This document shows, piece by piece, positions 24,512 through 33,570 of a DNA stretch of 64,000 nucleotides. The stretch spans positions 62,001-126,000 of the forward strand of contig NZ_JAQSDN010000062.1 in the NCBI RefSeq assembly GCF_029945925.1, in the 5' to 3' direction. Below the pieces are notes generated by a model, which saw nothing but the letters and a program-made list of their open reading frames with translations, was not told the origin of the DNA and did not search any database. Made by a program: the position numbers and the translations under genes. Source of the DNA: Polaromonas sp. (GTDB lineage Bacteria; Pseudomonadota; Gammaproteobacteria; Burkholderiales; Burkholderiaceae_C). The first letter of the stretch is position 1; each line of letters starts with the position of its first letter.

Positions 24512-24886
24512 ATGAGCCAGCCCAGCCCCCACGCCCCCGACAACTGCATTTTCTGCAAGATTGCCGCCGGCCAGATTCCCAGCCGCAAGGTGTATGAAGA
24601 CGAGGAGATTTTCGTTTTCCACGACATCCACCCCTGGGCGCCGGTGCATTTCCTGATGATCCCGAAGGCGCACATTCCCTCGCTGGCGCAGGTCGGGCCT
24701 GAACACGCGGCTTTGCTGGGCCGCATGATGGTGCTGGCCCCGCAGCTCGCGGTGGCGCAGGGTTGCAACCCCTACCCCGAAGGCGGTTTCCGCATGGTGA
24801 GCAACACCGGCGCGGAGGGCGGCCAGGAAGTGCACCACCTGCACATCCATGTGATGGGCGGCCCCCGGCCCTGGTTAAAGGGTTGA
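24512..24886 (+). CDS. HIT-family nucleotide hydrolase (HinT-like)
   Basis: 124 residues from ATG 24512. Histidine-triad protein: CIFCKIAAGQIPSRKVYED at the start and the catalytic triad HLHIHVMGG near the C-terminus. HinT proteins hydrolyse AMP-lysine and similar phosphoramidates. A longer frame from 24320 overlaps the upstream membrane gene in another frame and is rejected. A family B repeat begins at its stop codon. Confidence 0.93.
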   Translation: MSQPSPHAPDNCIFCKIAAGQIPSRKVYEDEEIFVFHDIHPWAPVHFLMIPKAHIPSLAQVGPEHAALLGRMMVLAPQLAVAQGCNPYPEGGFRMVSNTGAEGGQEVHHLHIHVMGGPRPWLKG

Positions 24887-24975
24887 CCCCCACGGTTGCT
24901 CGCTTCGCGTAGCGCCCTGCCCCCGAGGGGGCCGCTGCGCCTGCGGGCCGGCAAAGCCGGACCCGCGGCCCCGGT
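24885..24975 (+). repeat. Family B GC-rich repeat after the HIT gene
   Basis: The TGA stop merges with the repeat start (TGACCCCCACGGTTGC). It contains the hairpin GCCCCCGAGGGGGC and CCGGCAAAGCCGG. The remaining bases to tatA hold only the short palindromes described in the findings. Confidence 0.85.
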
Positions 24976-25165
24976 TGCGTTAAAGAAAAGCCCTTCGTTC
25001 GTTGGAAGGGTAAATGCCCACTTGCAGCCGACGGACCGGGCCCCAATTAAGGCAGGTGTGTTGTCAGGGTGGTCAATGCGGGTCATTCCGGTCCATCCCC
25101 CTGACAAGCCCTTTAGAATGGGCACAATGTTGTGCAAGCTTGCAATTAAAGTTTAGGAGAGAACC

Positions 25166-25408
25166 ATGGGCTCATTTTCCATTTGGCACTGGCTGATCGT
25201 GCTGTTGATCGTCGTGATGGTGTTCGGCACCAAAAAGCTCAAGAACATGGGCGGCGACCTCGGTGGCGCCGTCAAGGGCTTCAAGGACGGCATGAAAGAA
25301 GGCGGTCAGAGCACTGCGGACGACAAGGACGCACCTGCCGGCCAGGTCAGCCACGCCCAGGCCGCCGACAAAGCCACGATCGACGTGGAAGCCAAGCAGA
25401 AGTCTTGA
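25166..25408 (+). CDS. tatA: Sec-independent protein translocase TatA
   Basis: 80 residues. Single N-terminal membrane helix ([16 protein letters not shown]) followed by the TatA hinge and the amphipathic helix [20 protein letters not shown]. Pore-forming component for export of folded, twin-arginine proteins. Good ribosome site TTTAGGAGAG. Followed by tatB after 144 bases, with a family B repeat in between. Confidence 0.95.
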   Translation: MGSFSIWHWLIVLLIVVMVFGTKKLKNMGGDLGGAVKGFKDGMKEGGQSTADDKDAPAGQVSHAQAADKATIDVEAKQKS

Positions 25409-25415
25409 AAAATAT

Positions 25416-25510
25416 GGGCCCCCACGCTTGCCACTGCGTGTGCTGCGCTGCCCCCCGAGGGGGCTGGCCTTGCTTGGGGCGGCCCGGCGCTGCGGCCGCC
25501 GGCCTTCACG
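25416..25510 (+). repeat. Family B GC-rich repeat, variant copy between tatA and tatB
   Basis: Shares the 5' half (ATATGGGCCCCCACGCTTG and GCCCCCCGAGGGGGC) but the 3' half differs, with GGCCTTGCTTGGGGCGGCC and CGGCCGCCGGCC instead of the usual ending. It begins eight bases after the tatA stop. Confidence 0.75.
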
Positions 25511-25552
25511 TATCCCACTTCGCGTGGTGTGCCGACCGTGACCTGATCCCGA

Positions 25553-26032
25553 ATGATTGATCTCGGCATTTCGAAAATCGCGCTGATAGGCGCTGTGGCC
25601 CTGATCGTGATCGGCCCGGAAAAACTGCCGCGCCTGGCGCGCACGGTGGGCACGCTGCTGGGCAAGGCGCAGCGTTATGTGGCCGACGTCAAGCAGGAAG
25701 TCAACCGCTCGATGGAGCTCGACGAGCTCAAGAAAATGAAGGAAACGATGGAAGGCGCCGCGCGCGACGTCGAAAACTCCATCCAGACCAACGCCAGTGA
25801 TTTCGAAAAATCCTGGGCTGAAACCACCGGCACGGCCGCCAGCGACGAGTTGCCCGGCATGATCAGTTTCCCCGAGTACAAACACCCAAAAAAGAACTGG
25901 CGCCTCAAACAGGGCGCCACGCCGCAGTGGTACAAGGCCCGCTCCGGCACGCGCACGCGCGCGCAGTCCGGCGCCGCGCGTGTGGCGCGTTATCGCCCCC
26001 GTTCCGGCCCTTCCTCCGGGCGCAATGCCTGA
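25553..26032 (+). CDS. tatB: Sec-independent protein translocase TatB
   Basis: 159 residues. N-terminal helix with the conserved Glu ([20 protein letters not shown] then GPEKLPRL), long amphipathic and coiled helix (residues 40-90), and a basic C-terminal tail rich in Arg/Ser. Forms the signal-peptide receptor with TatC. Confidence 0.94.
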   Translation: MIDLGISKIALIGAVALIVIGPEKLPRLARTVGTLLGKAQRYVADVKQEVNRSMELDELKKMKETMEGAARDVENSIQTNASDFEKSWAETTGTAASDELPGMISFPEYKHPKKNWRLKQGATPQWYKARSGTRTRAQSGAARVARYRPRSGPSSGRNA

Positions 26033-26096
26033 TTTTTCCTGATCCTTCTTTCCCCGCGCACTTTCCGGCGCCACCCAATCAGCGCAAACACCCCAC

Positions 26097-26897
26097 ATGA
26101 GCGACCCCAACACCGACAAGCCCGACGAACTCGCGGGCACCGAGCAGCCTTTCGTGCAGCACCTGATGGAGCTGCGCGACCGGATGATCAAGGTGGTCAT
26201 CGCGATTGGTGTCTGTGCCGCGCTGCTGGCGCTTTACCCCGGCCCCGGCGCGCTGTACGACCTGCTCGCGGCGCCGCTGGTCGCGGCCCTGCCCAAGGGC
26301 GCCACGCTGATCGCCACCAACGTGATCTCGCCGTTTGTGGTGCCGATCAAGATTCTTTTCATGGCCGCTTTCATGATTGCGCTACCGGTGGTGCTGTACC
26401 AGGTCTGGGCCTTTGTGGCGCCGGGTCTGTATTCGCACGAGAAAAAGCTGGTGATGCCGCTGGTCATCTCCAGCACCTTGCTGTTTTTTATCGGCGTGGC
26501 CTTTTCCTACTATTTTGTGTTCGGCCAGGTGTTCAGCTTCATCCAGAGCTTTGCCCCCAAGTCGATCACCGCCGCACCGGATATCGAGGAATACCTCAAC
26601 TTCGTGCTCGGCATGTTCCTGGCGTTCGGCCTGGCGTTTGAAGTGCCGATCGCGGTGATCCTGCTGGTGCGCATGGGTGTGCTCACCGTGGCGCAGTTGC
26701 GCGAATACCGCGGTTACTTCTGGGTGATCGCCGCGATTGCCACGGCGCTGGTCACGCCGCCCGACGCGGGCTCGATGATCATCTTGCTGCTGGTGGTCGG
26801 CAGTCTGTACGAAGTCGGCATTGTGGCCGCGCAGATGTTCGCCAAACACACCAAAAAGCCCGACACCGACAGCGACACCGAAGCCGCCAAGTCTTAA
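26097..26897 (+). CDS. tatC: Sec-independent protein translocase TatC
   Basis: 266 residues with six membrane helices. Conserved TatC blocks are present: QPFVQHLMELRDRMIK at the N-terminus, YQVWAFVAPGLYSHEKK, the FGLAFEVPI region and the ALVTPPD loop. Twin-arginine signal receptor. It starts 64 bases after tatB and ends the tat operon. Confidence 0.96.
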   Translation: MSDPNTDKPDELAGTEQPFVQHLMELRDRMIKVVIAIGVCAALLALYPGPGALYDLLAAPLVAALPKGATLIATNVISPFVVPIKILFMAAFMIALPVVLYQVWAFVAPGLYSHEKKLVMPLVISSTLLFFIGVAFSYYFVFGQVFSFIQSFAPKSITAAPDIEEYLNFVLGMFLAFGLAFEVPIAVILLVRMGVLTVAQLREYRGYFWVIAAIATALVTPPDAGSMIILLLVVGSLYEVGIVAAQMFAKHTKKPDTDSDTEAAKS

Positions 26898-26956
26898 GCA
26901 AAAAAGGCCTGCAGCCCTTGTCTACAGGGCGCAGGCAGCTCTTAAATTGATAGCGT
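26898..26956 (+). repeat. Family A repeat between tatC and the HtrA-type protease
   Basis: GCAAAAAAGGCCTGCAGCCC, then TTGTCTACAGGGCGCAGGC and the core AGCTCTTAAATTGATAGC. It occupies the space between two convergent genes. Confidence 0.8.
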
Positions 26957-26966
26957 TCTGGGCGTT

Positions 26967-28121
<1,155 letters not shown>

Positions 28122-28149
28122 GGTGGGTCCAGAAGGAAACGGCCGTGAA

Positions 28150-28189
28150 GACAGAAAACAGAAAAGCAGAACAGAAAGACAGAAAAAAG
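28150..28189 (-). repeat. Imperfect TTCTGT/CAGAAA tandem repeat upstream of the protease
   Basis: On the plus strand the motif CAGAAA, with one to four extra purines, recurs five times in 40 bases. On the protease sense strand this is a pyrimidine-rich leader. It lies in the 255-base divergent spacer between the protease and cysteine synthase. Confidence 0.6.
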
Positions 28190-28376
28190 GCGGCTGGGCA
28201 GGAAAGTTGGGGGCCGGCAGGGAATTACCAAGAGTTGCGATTTTCCCCCACTTTGCACGCGCGCGGCCGTCCCGCGGTCCGTGTCCTGCGCCCCCCGTCG
28301 GGAGGAGCCATAATTTGCAGCAGCCCTGCGTCCGTGTAACCGCTCCGGTTCCAGGCAAAAACACAAGGAATCCGCC

Positions 28377-29303
28377 ATGAAAGCTGCCAGCGTCCTCGCC
28401 ACCATCGGTCATACACCGCACATCCGGATCAACCGGCTGTTTGGGGCGGCCTGCCAGACCCACCAGATCTACATCAAGTCCGAACGCAGCAACCCGGGCG
28501 GCTCCATCAAGGACCGCATCGCGCTGTCCATGGTCGAAGCGGCCGAGCAATCCGGCGCGCTCCAGCCCGGCGGCACCATCATCGAGCCGACCTCGGGCAA
28601 CACCGGCGTGGGCCTGGCCATGGTGGCCGCCGTCAAGGGTTACACACTGGTGCTGGTGATGCCCGACAGCATGAGCACCGAGCGGCGCCGCCTGATGCTG
28701 GCCTACGGCGCCAGTTTCGAGCTGACACCGCGCGAAAAAGGCATGAACGGCGCGATTGCCCGCGCCAAGGAGCTGGTATCGCAGACCCCCGGCGCCTGGA
28801 TGCCGCAGCAGTTTGAAAACCCGGCCAATATCGACATCCACGTGCGCACCACCGCCGAAGAGATCCTGGCGGACTTCCCCGACGGCGTGGACTACCTGAT
28901 CACCGGCGTTGGCACCGGCGGCCACCTGAGCGGCGTGGCGCAGGTACTCAAGGGCAAATTTCCGGACACCAAGGTCTATGCAGTGGAGCCCTCGGCCTCA
29001 CCGGTGATCAGCGGCGGCAAACCCTCGCCGCACCCGATCCAGGGCATAGGCGCGGGCTTCATTCCGGCCAACCTGAAAACCAGCCTGCTGGACGGCGTGA
29101 TCCAGGTCGAAGGCGATGCCGCCAAGGACTATGCCCGCCGCAGCGCGACCGAAGAGGGCCTGCTGGTCGGCATTTCCTCAGGCGCCACGCTGGCCGCCAT
29201 TGCCCAGAAGCTGCCGGAGATTCCTGCCGGCAGCACGGTGCTGGGTTTCAACTACGACACCGGTGAGCGTTACCTGTCGATCGAGGGCTTCCTGCCCCAA
29301 TGA
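28377..29303 (+). CDS. cysK: Cysteine synthase (O-acetylserine sulfhydrylase)
   Basis: 308 residues. PLP enzyme making cysteine from O-acetylserine and sulfide. The PLP lysine is Lys45 in [24 protein letters not shown] binds the substrate carboxylate; and [12 protein letters not shown] binds the PLP phosphate. Closest to CysK/CysM type; which of the two cannot be settled from the sequence alone. A family B repeat starts exactly at its TGA. Confidence 0.9.
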   Translation: MKAASVLATIGHTPHIRINRLFGAACQTHQIYIKSERSNPGGSIKDRIALSMVEAAEQSGALQPGGTIIEPTSGNTGVGLAMVAAVKGYTLVLVMPDSMSTERRRLMLAYGASFELTPREKGMNGAIARAKELVSQTPGAWMPQQFENPANIDIHVRTTAEEILADFPDGVDYLITGVGTGGHLSGVAQVLKGKFPDTKVYAVEPSASPVISGGKPSPHPIQGIGAGFIPANLKTSLLDGVIQVEGDAAKDYARRSATEEGLLVGISSGATLAAIAQKLPEIPAGSTVLGFNYDTGERYLSIEGFLPQ

Positions 29304-29394
29304 CCCCCACGCTTGTCGCTGCGCGTACTACGCTGCCCCCCGAGGGGGCCGCTGCGCCTGCGGCCCGGCAAAGCCGGTTCCGCGGCCCCGGCTG
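29302..29394 (+). repeat. Family B GC-rich repeat after cysteine synthase
   Basis: The stop codon merges with the repeat start (TGACCCCCACGCTTGTC). Hairpin GCCCCCCGAGGGGGC, then CCCGGCAAAGCCGGTTCCG. It fills most of the spacer to the NIF3-family gene. Confidence 0.85.
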
Positions 29395-29415
29395 GAAAAG
29401 AAAGGTGGGATGCCC

Positions 29416-30198
29416 ATGAGTTCTGACAGCTCCGCGATTGCGCCGCGCGCCCTGTTGCTGGGCGCTTTTGACCAGTTGCTGCAGCCCGAAGGTTTCAAGG
29501 ACTATGGGCCGAACGGCCTGCAGGTCGAGGGCAAGGCGGAGGTGCGCAAGATCGTCTCCGGCGTGACTGCCAGCCTGGCGCTGATCGAGGCGGCCGTCGC
29601 CGCCCAGGCCGATGCGATTTTTGTGCACCACGGCCTGTTCTGGCGCGGCCAGGACGGCCGGGTCACCGGCTGGATGAAGCAACGGCTGGCGCTGCTGCTG
29701 GCCCACGACATCAACCTCTACGCCTACCACCTGCCGCTGGACGCCCACCCCGAACTCGGCAACAACGCCCAGCTGGGTCTGCAGCTCGGGCTGACGGCCG
29801 ACCGCTATTTCGGCGAGAACAAGCTGGGTTTCCTGGGCGGGCGCAGCGGCACCAGCGAAGGCTTTGACAGCGCCGACAGCCTGGCGTCCCATGTCAAAAA
29901 TGCATTAAATCGTCCCGTAACCCTTGTTGGACGGGCGCCGGTAGCTATTAAAAACATAGCGTGGTGCAGCGGTGGCGCGCAGGGCTACTTCGAGGACGCG
30001 ATTGCCGCCGGGGCCGACGCCTTTATCACCGGCGAGATCTCCGAGCCGCAGGCGCATTACGCCCGCGAGATGGGCGTGGCCTTCATTGCCTGCGGCCACC
30101 ATGCGTCCGAGCGTTACGGCGCGCCCGCGGTGGCGGCGCACGTGGCCGCGCAGTTCGGGCTGGTGCACGAGTTCATCGACATCGACAACCCGGCCTGA
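29416..30198 (+). CDS. NIF3-family dinuclear-metal protein (YbgI-like)
   Basis: 260 residues from ATG 29416, with AAGGTGG eight bases upstream; ATG 29410 is an alternative two codons earlier. Family blocks visible: GPNGLQVEG, the metal histidines in AIFVHHGLFWRGQ, HLPLDAHPELGNN, and the C-terminal ACGHHASERYG. NIF3 proteins form toroidal hexamers; their enzymatic role is poorly defined (GTP cyclohydrolase I type 2 is a common label). Residues about 160-182 are encoded by a family A repeat, in a segment where homologues also vary. Confidence 0.92.
   Translation: MSSDSSAIAPRALLLGAFDQLLQPEGFKDYGPNGLQVEGKAEVRKIVSGVTASLALIEAAVAAQADAIFVHHGLFWRGQDGRVTGWMKQRLALLLAHDINLYAYHLPLDAHPELGNNAQLGLQLGLTADRYFGENKLGFLGGRSGTSEGFDSADSLASHVKNALNRPVTLVGRAPVAIKNIAWCSGGAQGYFEDAIAAGADAFITGEISEPQAHYAREMGVAFIACGHHASERYGAPAVAAHVAAQFGLVHEFIDIDNPA
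29894..29961 (+). repeat. Family A repeat inside the NIF3 gene, in frame
   Basis: A full-length copy: AT-rich lead-in, CCCTTGTTGGACGGGCGCC and the core TAGCTATTAAAAACATAGC at 29942-29960. It encodes NRPVTLVGRAPVAIKNIA with no frame disruption. Confidence 0.85.
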
Positions 30199-30205
30199 GA
30201 GGCTG

Positions 30206-31500
30206 TCAGGCCGGCGTCTTGCGGGGCCGGGCGCCGTGGCCGTTGTTGCGTGCATGGTGCGGCCGCCCCGAGCGCATGGCGTGCCAGCTCACGCCGAGCT
30301 GGGCATTTTCCACCGGTACGGCCTGGCGGGTGATTTCGTCGAGCAGCGCGGCGCGCGAGCGCATGCCGCGTGCGGCCGCGGCCATCTCCTCGGCCTCGTG
30401 CAGCAGCTGGGCCACGTCCCTGCCCGCACCCGTCAGATGGACCATGCCGACGCTGATGTCGGCGCTGATCCTGATGCGTTCGCCGTTCAGCGCGCTGATC
30501 TCCAGCGGCCGCCGCAGGCTGGAGGCCACGCGTAATCCCATGGTGCGTATCCAGCCGGGCGAATGCAGGCTTTCGATCAGAACCACAAAACAGCGGTCGT
30601 AATAACGCCCCGCGGGGTTGACGACACCGGTGTGGCGCTGCATGCGCCGCGCCAGCTGCGCGTAAATCTCGTTCAGGCCGTGCTGGCCCACCTGGTCCAG
30701 CAGCCGCTCGGGCTCGAACACCCGCACCGCCATGATTGCGCCGTCGCGCCGGGTGCGCGCCAGCCGGCGCTGCGCACGCAGGATTTTCTGCACCAGCACG
30801 ACACTGCTGTAAAGCTGGGTGGTGGGGTCGCGCCGCGACTGGCCGGCATGGCGGATTTCCAGGTCCTGGTGGTTGCGCAGCCACAGGGTGACGGCGATCA
30901 CCGAGGCGCTGAGCAAGCAAGCAGGGCCATGCCGGACTGCAGCAGGACCGAGGGCCGGCTGGTGTTGAGTACCAGCCAGTACAGGCCGAGCTGCAGCGGA
31001 AGGGTCAGCAGGCAGCCGGCGGCCAGCCCCCAGGCCAGCCGGTCGCCCTGTTGCGCCGTGCGCACGGCCAGCCACAGCGTCACCGACAGGGCCAGAACGG
31101 CCAGCGCCGCCGATGCGGGCAGTTGCCAGCCTGGCGCGAGCAGCAGGCACAGCGGCCCGCCCGCCAGGCACAGGGTGCTGACACTGCGAAAACTCAGGTC
31201 GGTGAGCCGGTCGCGCCTGGCCGCCGACAGCCACTGGCCCGCACCGTATGTGCCCAGTCCCCCGCACAGGGGCCCGATCAGCACCTGGGCGGTATGCAGC
31301 CAGGACACATCGGGGCTAGGCAGCATGGCTGCCGGAAGACCGCTGAGCAGCGTGAAAAACAGCCAGCAGGCCGTCAGGTAAACCAGGCTCTGCACACTGG
31401 CGCGGCTTCGGCTGATGAACGCGTCTGCCGCGCCGAGCAGGACCACCAGGCCAATCGATCCTGCGGCGGCGCTCCAGATGATGGTTTCGGCCGTGTTCAT
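30206..31500 (-). pseudogene. Frameshifted membrane protein with degenerate GGDEF-like domain
   Basis: The N-terminal half reads from ATG 31500 (MNTAETIIWSAAAGSIGL, with AAGG upstream) through about six hydrophobic helices and stops at 30898. The continuing protein lies in the other frame, opening CLLSASVIAVTLWLRNHQD and running to 30206. The break falls in a TGCT tandem repeat, and one more 4-base unit would join the two frames into a perfect final helix (ALLACLLSASVIAVTLWL). The C-terminal domain is GGDEF-like (RRDPTTQLYS, then GRYYDRCFVVLIE where GGDEF should be), so diguanylate cyclase activity is unlikely even in the intact form. Could be a phase-off state, a true pseudogene or a sequencing error. 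Confidence 0.75.
30912..30923 (-). repeat. Tetranucleotide tandem repeat at the frameshift (three units)
   Basis: Plus strand AGCAAGCAAGCA; gene strand TGCTTGCTTGCT. The two halves of the membrane/GGDEF-like gene would be in frame with four units. Confidence 0.7.
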
Positions 31501-31693
31501 GCCGCCTTGCGCCGCGGCGCGGGAGCGCCGTAGGGCGTTTGCGCGAGAATACCGGCAGGATGCATGTCTTCGCTTTCCCCTGTTCAGTGGCCTTGCCGGC
31601 TGCCCAGCCGCCAAGTGAGCCGGCAAGCAGCTTGGGGACGCCGTGCGGCGCCATGCAAACCATTATGGGACGTACAGACCGCCAGGGGAAGAC

Positions 31694-32755
31694 ATGCAGG
31701 ACCTGAGAAACCGGCCACTGGCCATCACCATGGGCGATCCGGCCGGGATCGGGCCGGAAATCATTGCCAAGGCCTTCCGCGACGCGCCAGCCGAACTGGC
31801 CGGCTGCGTGGTGGTGGGGGATGTCGCCACCTTGCGCCGCGCCGCGCAGCTGGTGGGTGGCGGCCCGGCCCGGGCAGCACCCGTGGCCCTGCTCGACGCG
31901 GCCAGCCACTGGCAGGCGGTGCCGCCGCGCTGCATTCCTGTGCTACAAAAATGTGAGCTGCCTGCGCCCGTGCCTTTTGGGAAAGTCAGTGCTTTGGCCG
32001 GCAAGGCGGCGGCGGACTGCATTGTCTGGGCGGCCCGGGCGACCCTGGCTGGCGAGTGCGCGGCGATGGTCACCGCGCCTATTCACAAGGAGGCGCTGGC
32101 CGCCGCCGGCGCGGCGTTTGCGCGTTTCCCCGGTCATACCGAACTGCTGCAGGCCGAAGCCGCGGCTTTTCTCGGCAAGGACGTGTCCGCGTTGCCGGTA
32201 CGCATGATGCTGGCCAATGATGAGCTCAAGACCGTGCTGGTCAGCATTCACCTGTCCCTGCGCGAGGCGATAGCCGCTGTGACTTTCGACAACGTGTTGC
32301 AGACCCTGCGTATCACGCACCAGGCGGTGCGCAGCGCCTCGGGCGGCAGGGCGCGCATTGCGGTGGCCGGGCTGAACCCGCATGCGGGCGAGGGCGGCCT
32401 GTTTGGCCGCGAAGAGGTGGACATCATCGCGCCGGCGATCGTCAGGGCCCGGGAAGAGGGCCTGGATGTGAGCGGTCCCTTCGCCCCTGACACCGTGTTC
32501 ATGAGGGCCCGCGCCAAAGCCGGGCAGGGCGGCGAGTTTGACGTGGTGGTGGCGATGTACCACGACCAGGGCCTGATCCCGGTCAAGTACCTGGGGGTGG
32601 AGCAGGGCGTCAATGTCACGTTGGGCTTGCCGCTGGTGCGCACCAGCCCGGACCACGGCACGGCGTTTGACATCGCCGGCAGCGGTAGGGCCGACGCGTC
32701 CAGCCTGCTGGCGGCCATTCGCATGGCGCGAAAACTGGCCGCCTTAAGAGGATAA
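31694..32755 (+). CDS. pdxA: 4-hydroxythreonine-4-phosphate dehydrogenase
   Basis: 353 residues from ATG 31694, with AGGGGAAG just upstream. Oxidises 4-phosphohydroxythreonine in pyridoxal phosphate synthesis. Characteristic blocks: ITMGDPAGIGPEI at the start, VTAPIHKEAL, GHTELLQ with a metal histidine, AGLNPHAGEGG, and YHDQGLIPVKY. Length is normal. Residues about 83-103 are encoded by a family A repeat copy, in a stretch that is variable between PdxA proteins. In many proteobacteria pdxA is linked to ksgA; that is not the case here. Confidence 0.93.
   Translation: MQDLRNRPLAITMGDPAGIGPEIIAKAFRDAPAELAGCVVVGDVATLRRAAQLVGGGPARAAPVALLDAASHWQAVPPRCIPVLQKCELPAPVPFGKVSALAGKAAADCIVWAARATLAGECAAMVTAPIHKEALAAAGAAFARFPGHTELLQAEAAAFLGKDVSALPVRMMLANDELKTVLVSIHLSLREAIAAVTFDNVLQTLRITHQAVRSASGGRARIAVAGLNPHAGEGGLFGREEVDIIAPAIVRAREEGLDVSGPFAPDTVFMRARAKAGQGGEFDVVVAMYHDQGLIPVKYLGVEQGVNVTLGLPLVRTSPDHGTAFDIAGSGRADASSLLAAIRMARKLAALRG
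31941..31999 (-). repeat. Family A repeat inside pdxA, diverged copy in frame
   Basis: Core TGCTACAAAAATGTGAGCTG followed by the arm CCTGCGCCCGTGCC and a weaker tail. It matches the reverse orientation of the copy at 45066. No frame disruption. Confidence 0.6.
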
Positions 32756-32756
32756 A

Positions 32757-32808
32757 ACGCCTGTGGTCCAACAGGGACGGGCGCCAACAGCTATCAAATC
32801 AATATCAA
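32757..32808 (+). repeat. Family A repeat after pdxA
   Basis: Arm GTCCAACAGGGACGGGCGCC followed by the core AGCTATCAAATCAATATC. Directly followed by a reversed family B copy, the same order and orientation as between hisF and hisI. Confidence 0.75.
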
Positions 32809-32823
32809 AAGCCATGACTTTTC

Positions 32824-32915
32824 AAGCAGGGGCCGCGTGTCCGGCTTTGCCGGCGCGCAGGCGCCGCCCCTGGAAGGGGGAAGGCGCTACACGCAGTGAG
32901 CGACCGACAGGGTGA
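32824..32915 (-). repeat. Family B GC-rich repeat, reversed copy between pdxA and mscL
   Basis: Plus strand CAAGCAGGGGCCGCGTGTCC then GGCTTTGCCGG and CGCAGTGAGCGACCG. Reversed on the plus strand, so it follows the stop codon of minus-strand mscL in the common orientation. Confidence 0.75.
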
Positions 32916-32917
32916 AC

Positions 32918-33337
32918 TTACCTCTTCAGGCTGTCGCGGATCTCGCGCAGCAGTACGACGTCTTCGGGCGTGGCAGCGGGCGCAGCCGGGGTTTCCTTTT
33001 TCAGGCGATTGATCTGCTTGATCATCAGGAAGATGATGAACGCCAGGATGGCGAAGTTGACCGCCACCGTGATGAAGTTGCCGTAGGCAAACACCGGAAC
33101 GCCGGCTTTCTTCAGCGCGTCGAGCGTCATGGCCGTGCCCGCGGGCACGCTGCCCAGGACTACAAAAAGATTCGAGAAGTCGAGCTTGCCAATCACCGCC
33201 CCCACCAGCGGCAGGATCAGGTCGCTGACCACCGAGTCCACAATCTTGGCGAAAGCGGCGCCTATGATCACGCCCACAGCCAGATCAATGACATTGCCCT
33301 TGACGGCAAATTCCTTGAATTCCTTCATCAATCCCAT
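32918..33337 (-). CDS. mscL: Large-conductance mechanosensitive channel
   Basis: 139 residues from ATG 33337, preceded by AAGGAG. Homopentameric channel that opens under membrane tension. Begins [20 protein letters not shown], with first helix [20 protein letters not shown], second helix [14 protein letters not shown] and the charged C-terminal bundle. An upstream in-frame extension of 15 residues is rejected. Convergent with pdxA. Confidence 0.95.
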   Translation of the reverse strand: MGLMKEFKEFAVKGNVIDLAVGVIIGAAFAKIVDSVVSDLILPLVGAVIGKLDFSNLFVVLGSVPAGTAMTLDALKKAGVPVFAYGNFITVAVNFAILAFIIFLMIKQINRLKKETPAAPAATPEDVVLLREIRDSLKR

Positions 33338-33478
33338 GGGGCACTCCTTGCGTGGTGGGTAAACACCTGCCATTGTGCCCATGCGGCAGGGGCAGGGCGT
33401 AACGATGCCGCTTCGGACGGCGGCAACGCTGCGGTCCTGCCGATGTCGCAGCCGCGCTGTCGGAATGGGTCTCGCGGC

Positions 33479-33508
33479 TTGAAAATGCCATTCGCGCTCC
33501 GTTACAAT
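33479..33508 (+). promoter_or_regulatory. Sigma-70 promoter for the pet operon
   Basis: -35 TTGAAA (33479-33484) and -10 TACAAT (33503-33508) with an 18-base spacer, 63 bases upstream of petA. The region is otherwise an uninterrupted 233-base spacer from mscL. Confidence 0.6.
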
Positions 33509-33570
33509 CCCGGGTTGACCCCCATAAGCCCTCTTTCAAGTTTTTCAAGCCCTGTTCTTGTAGGACATCC

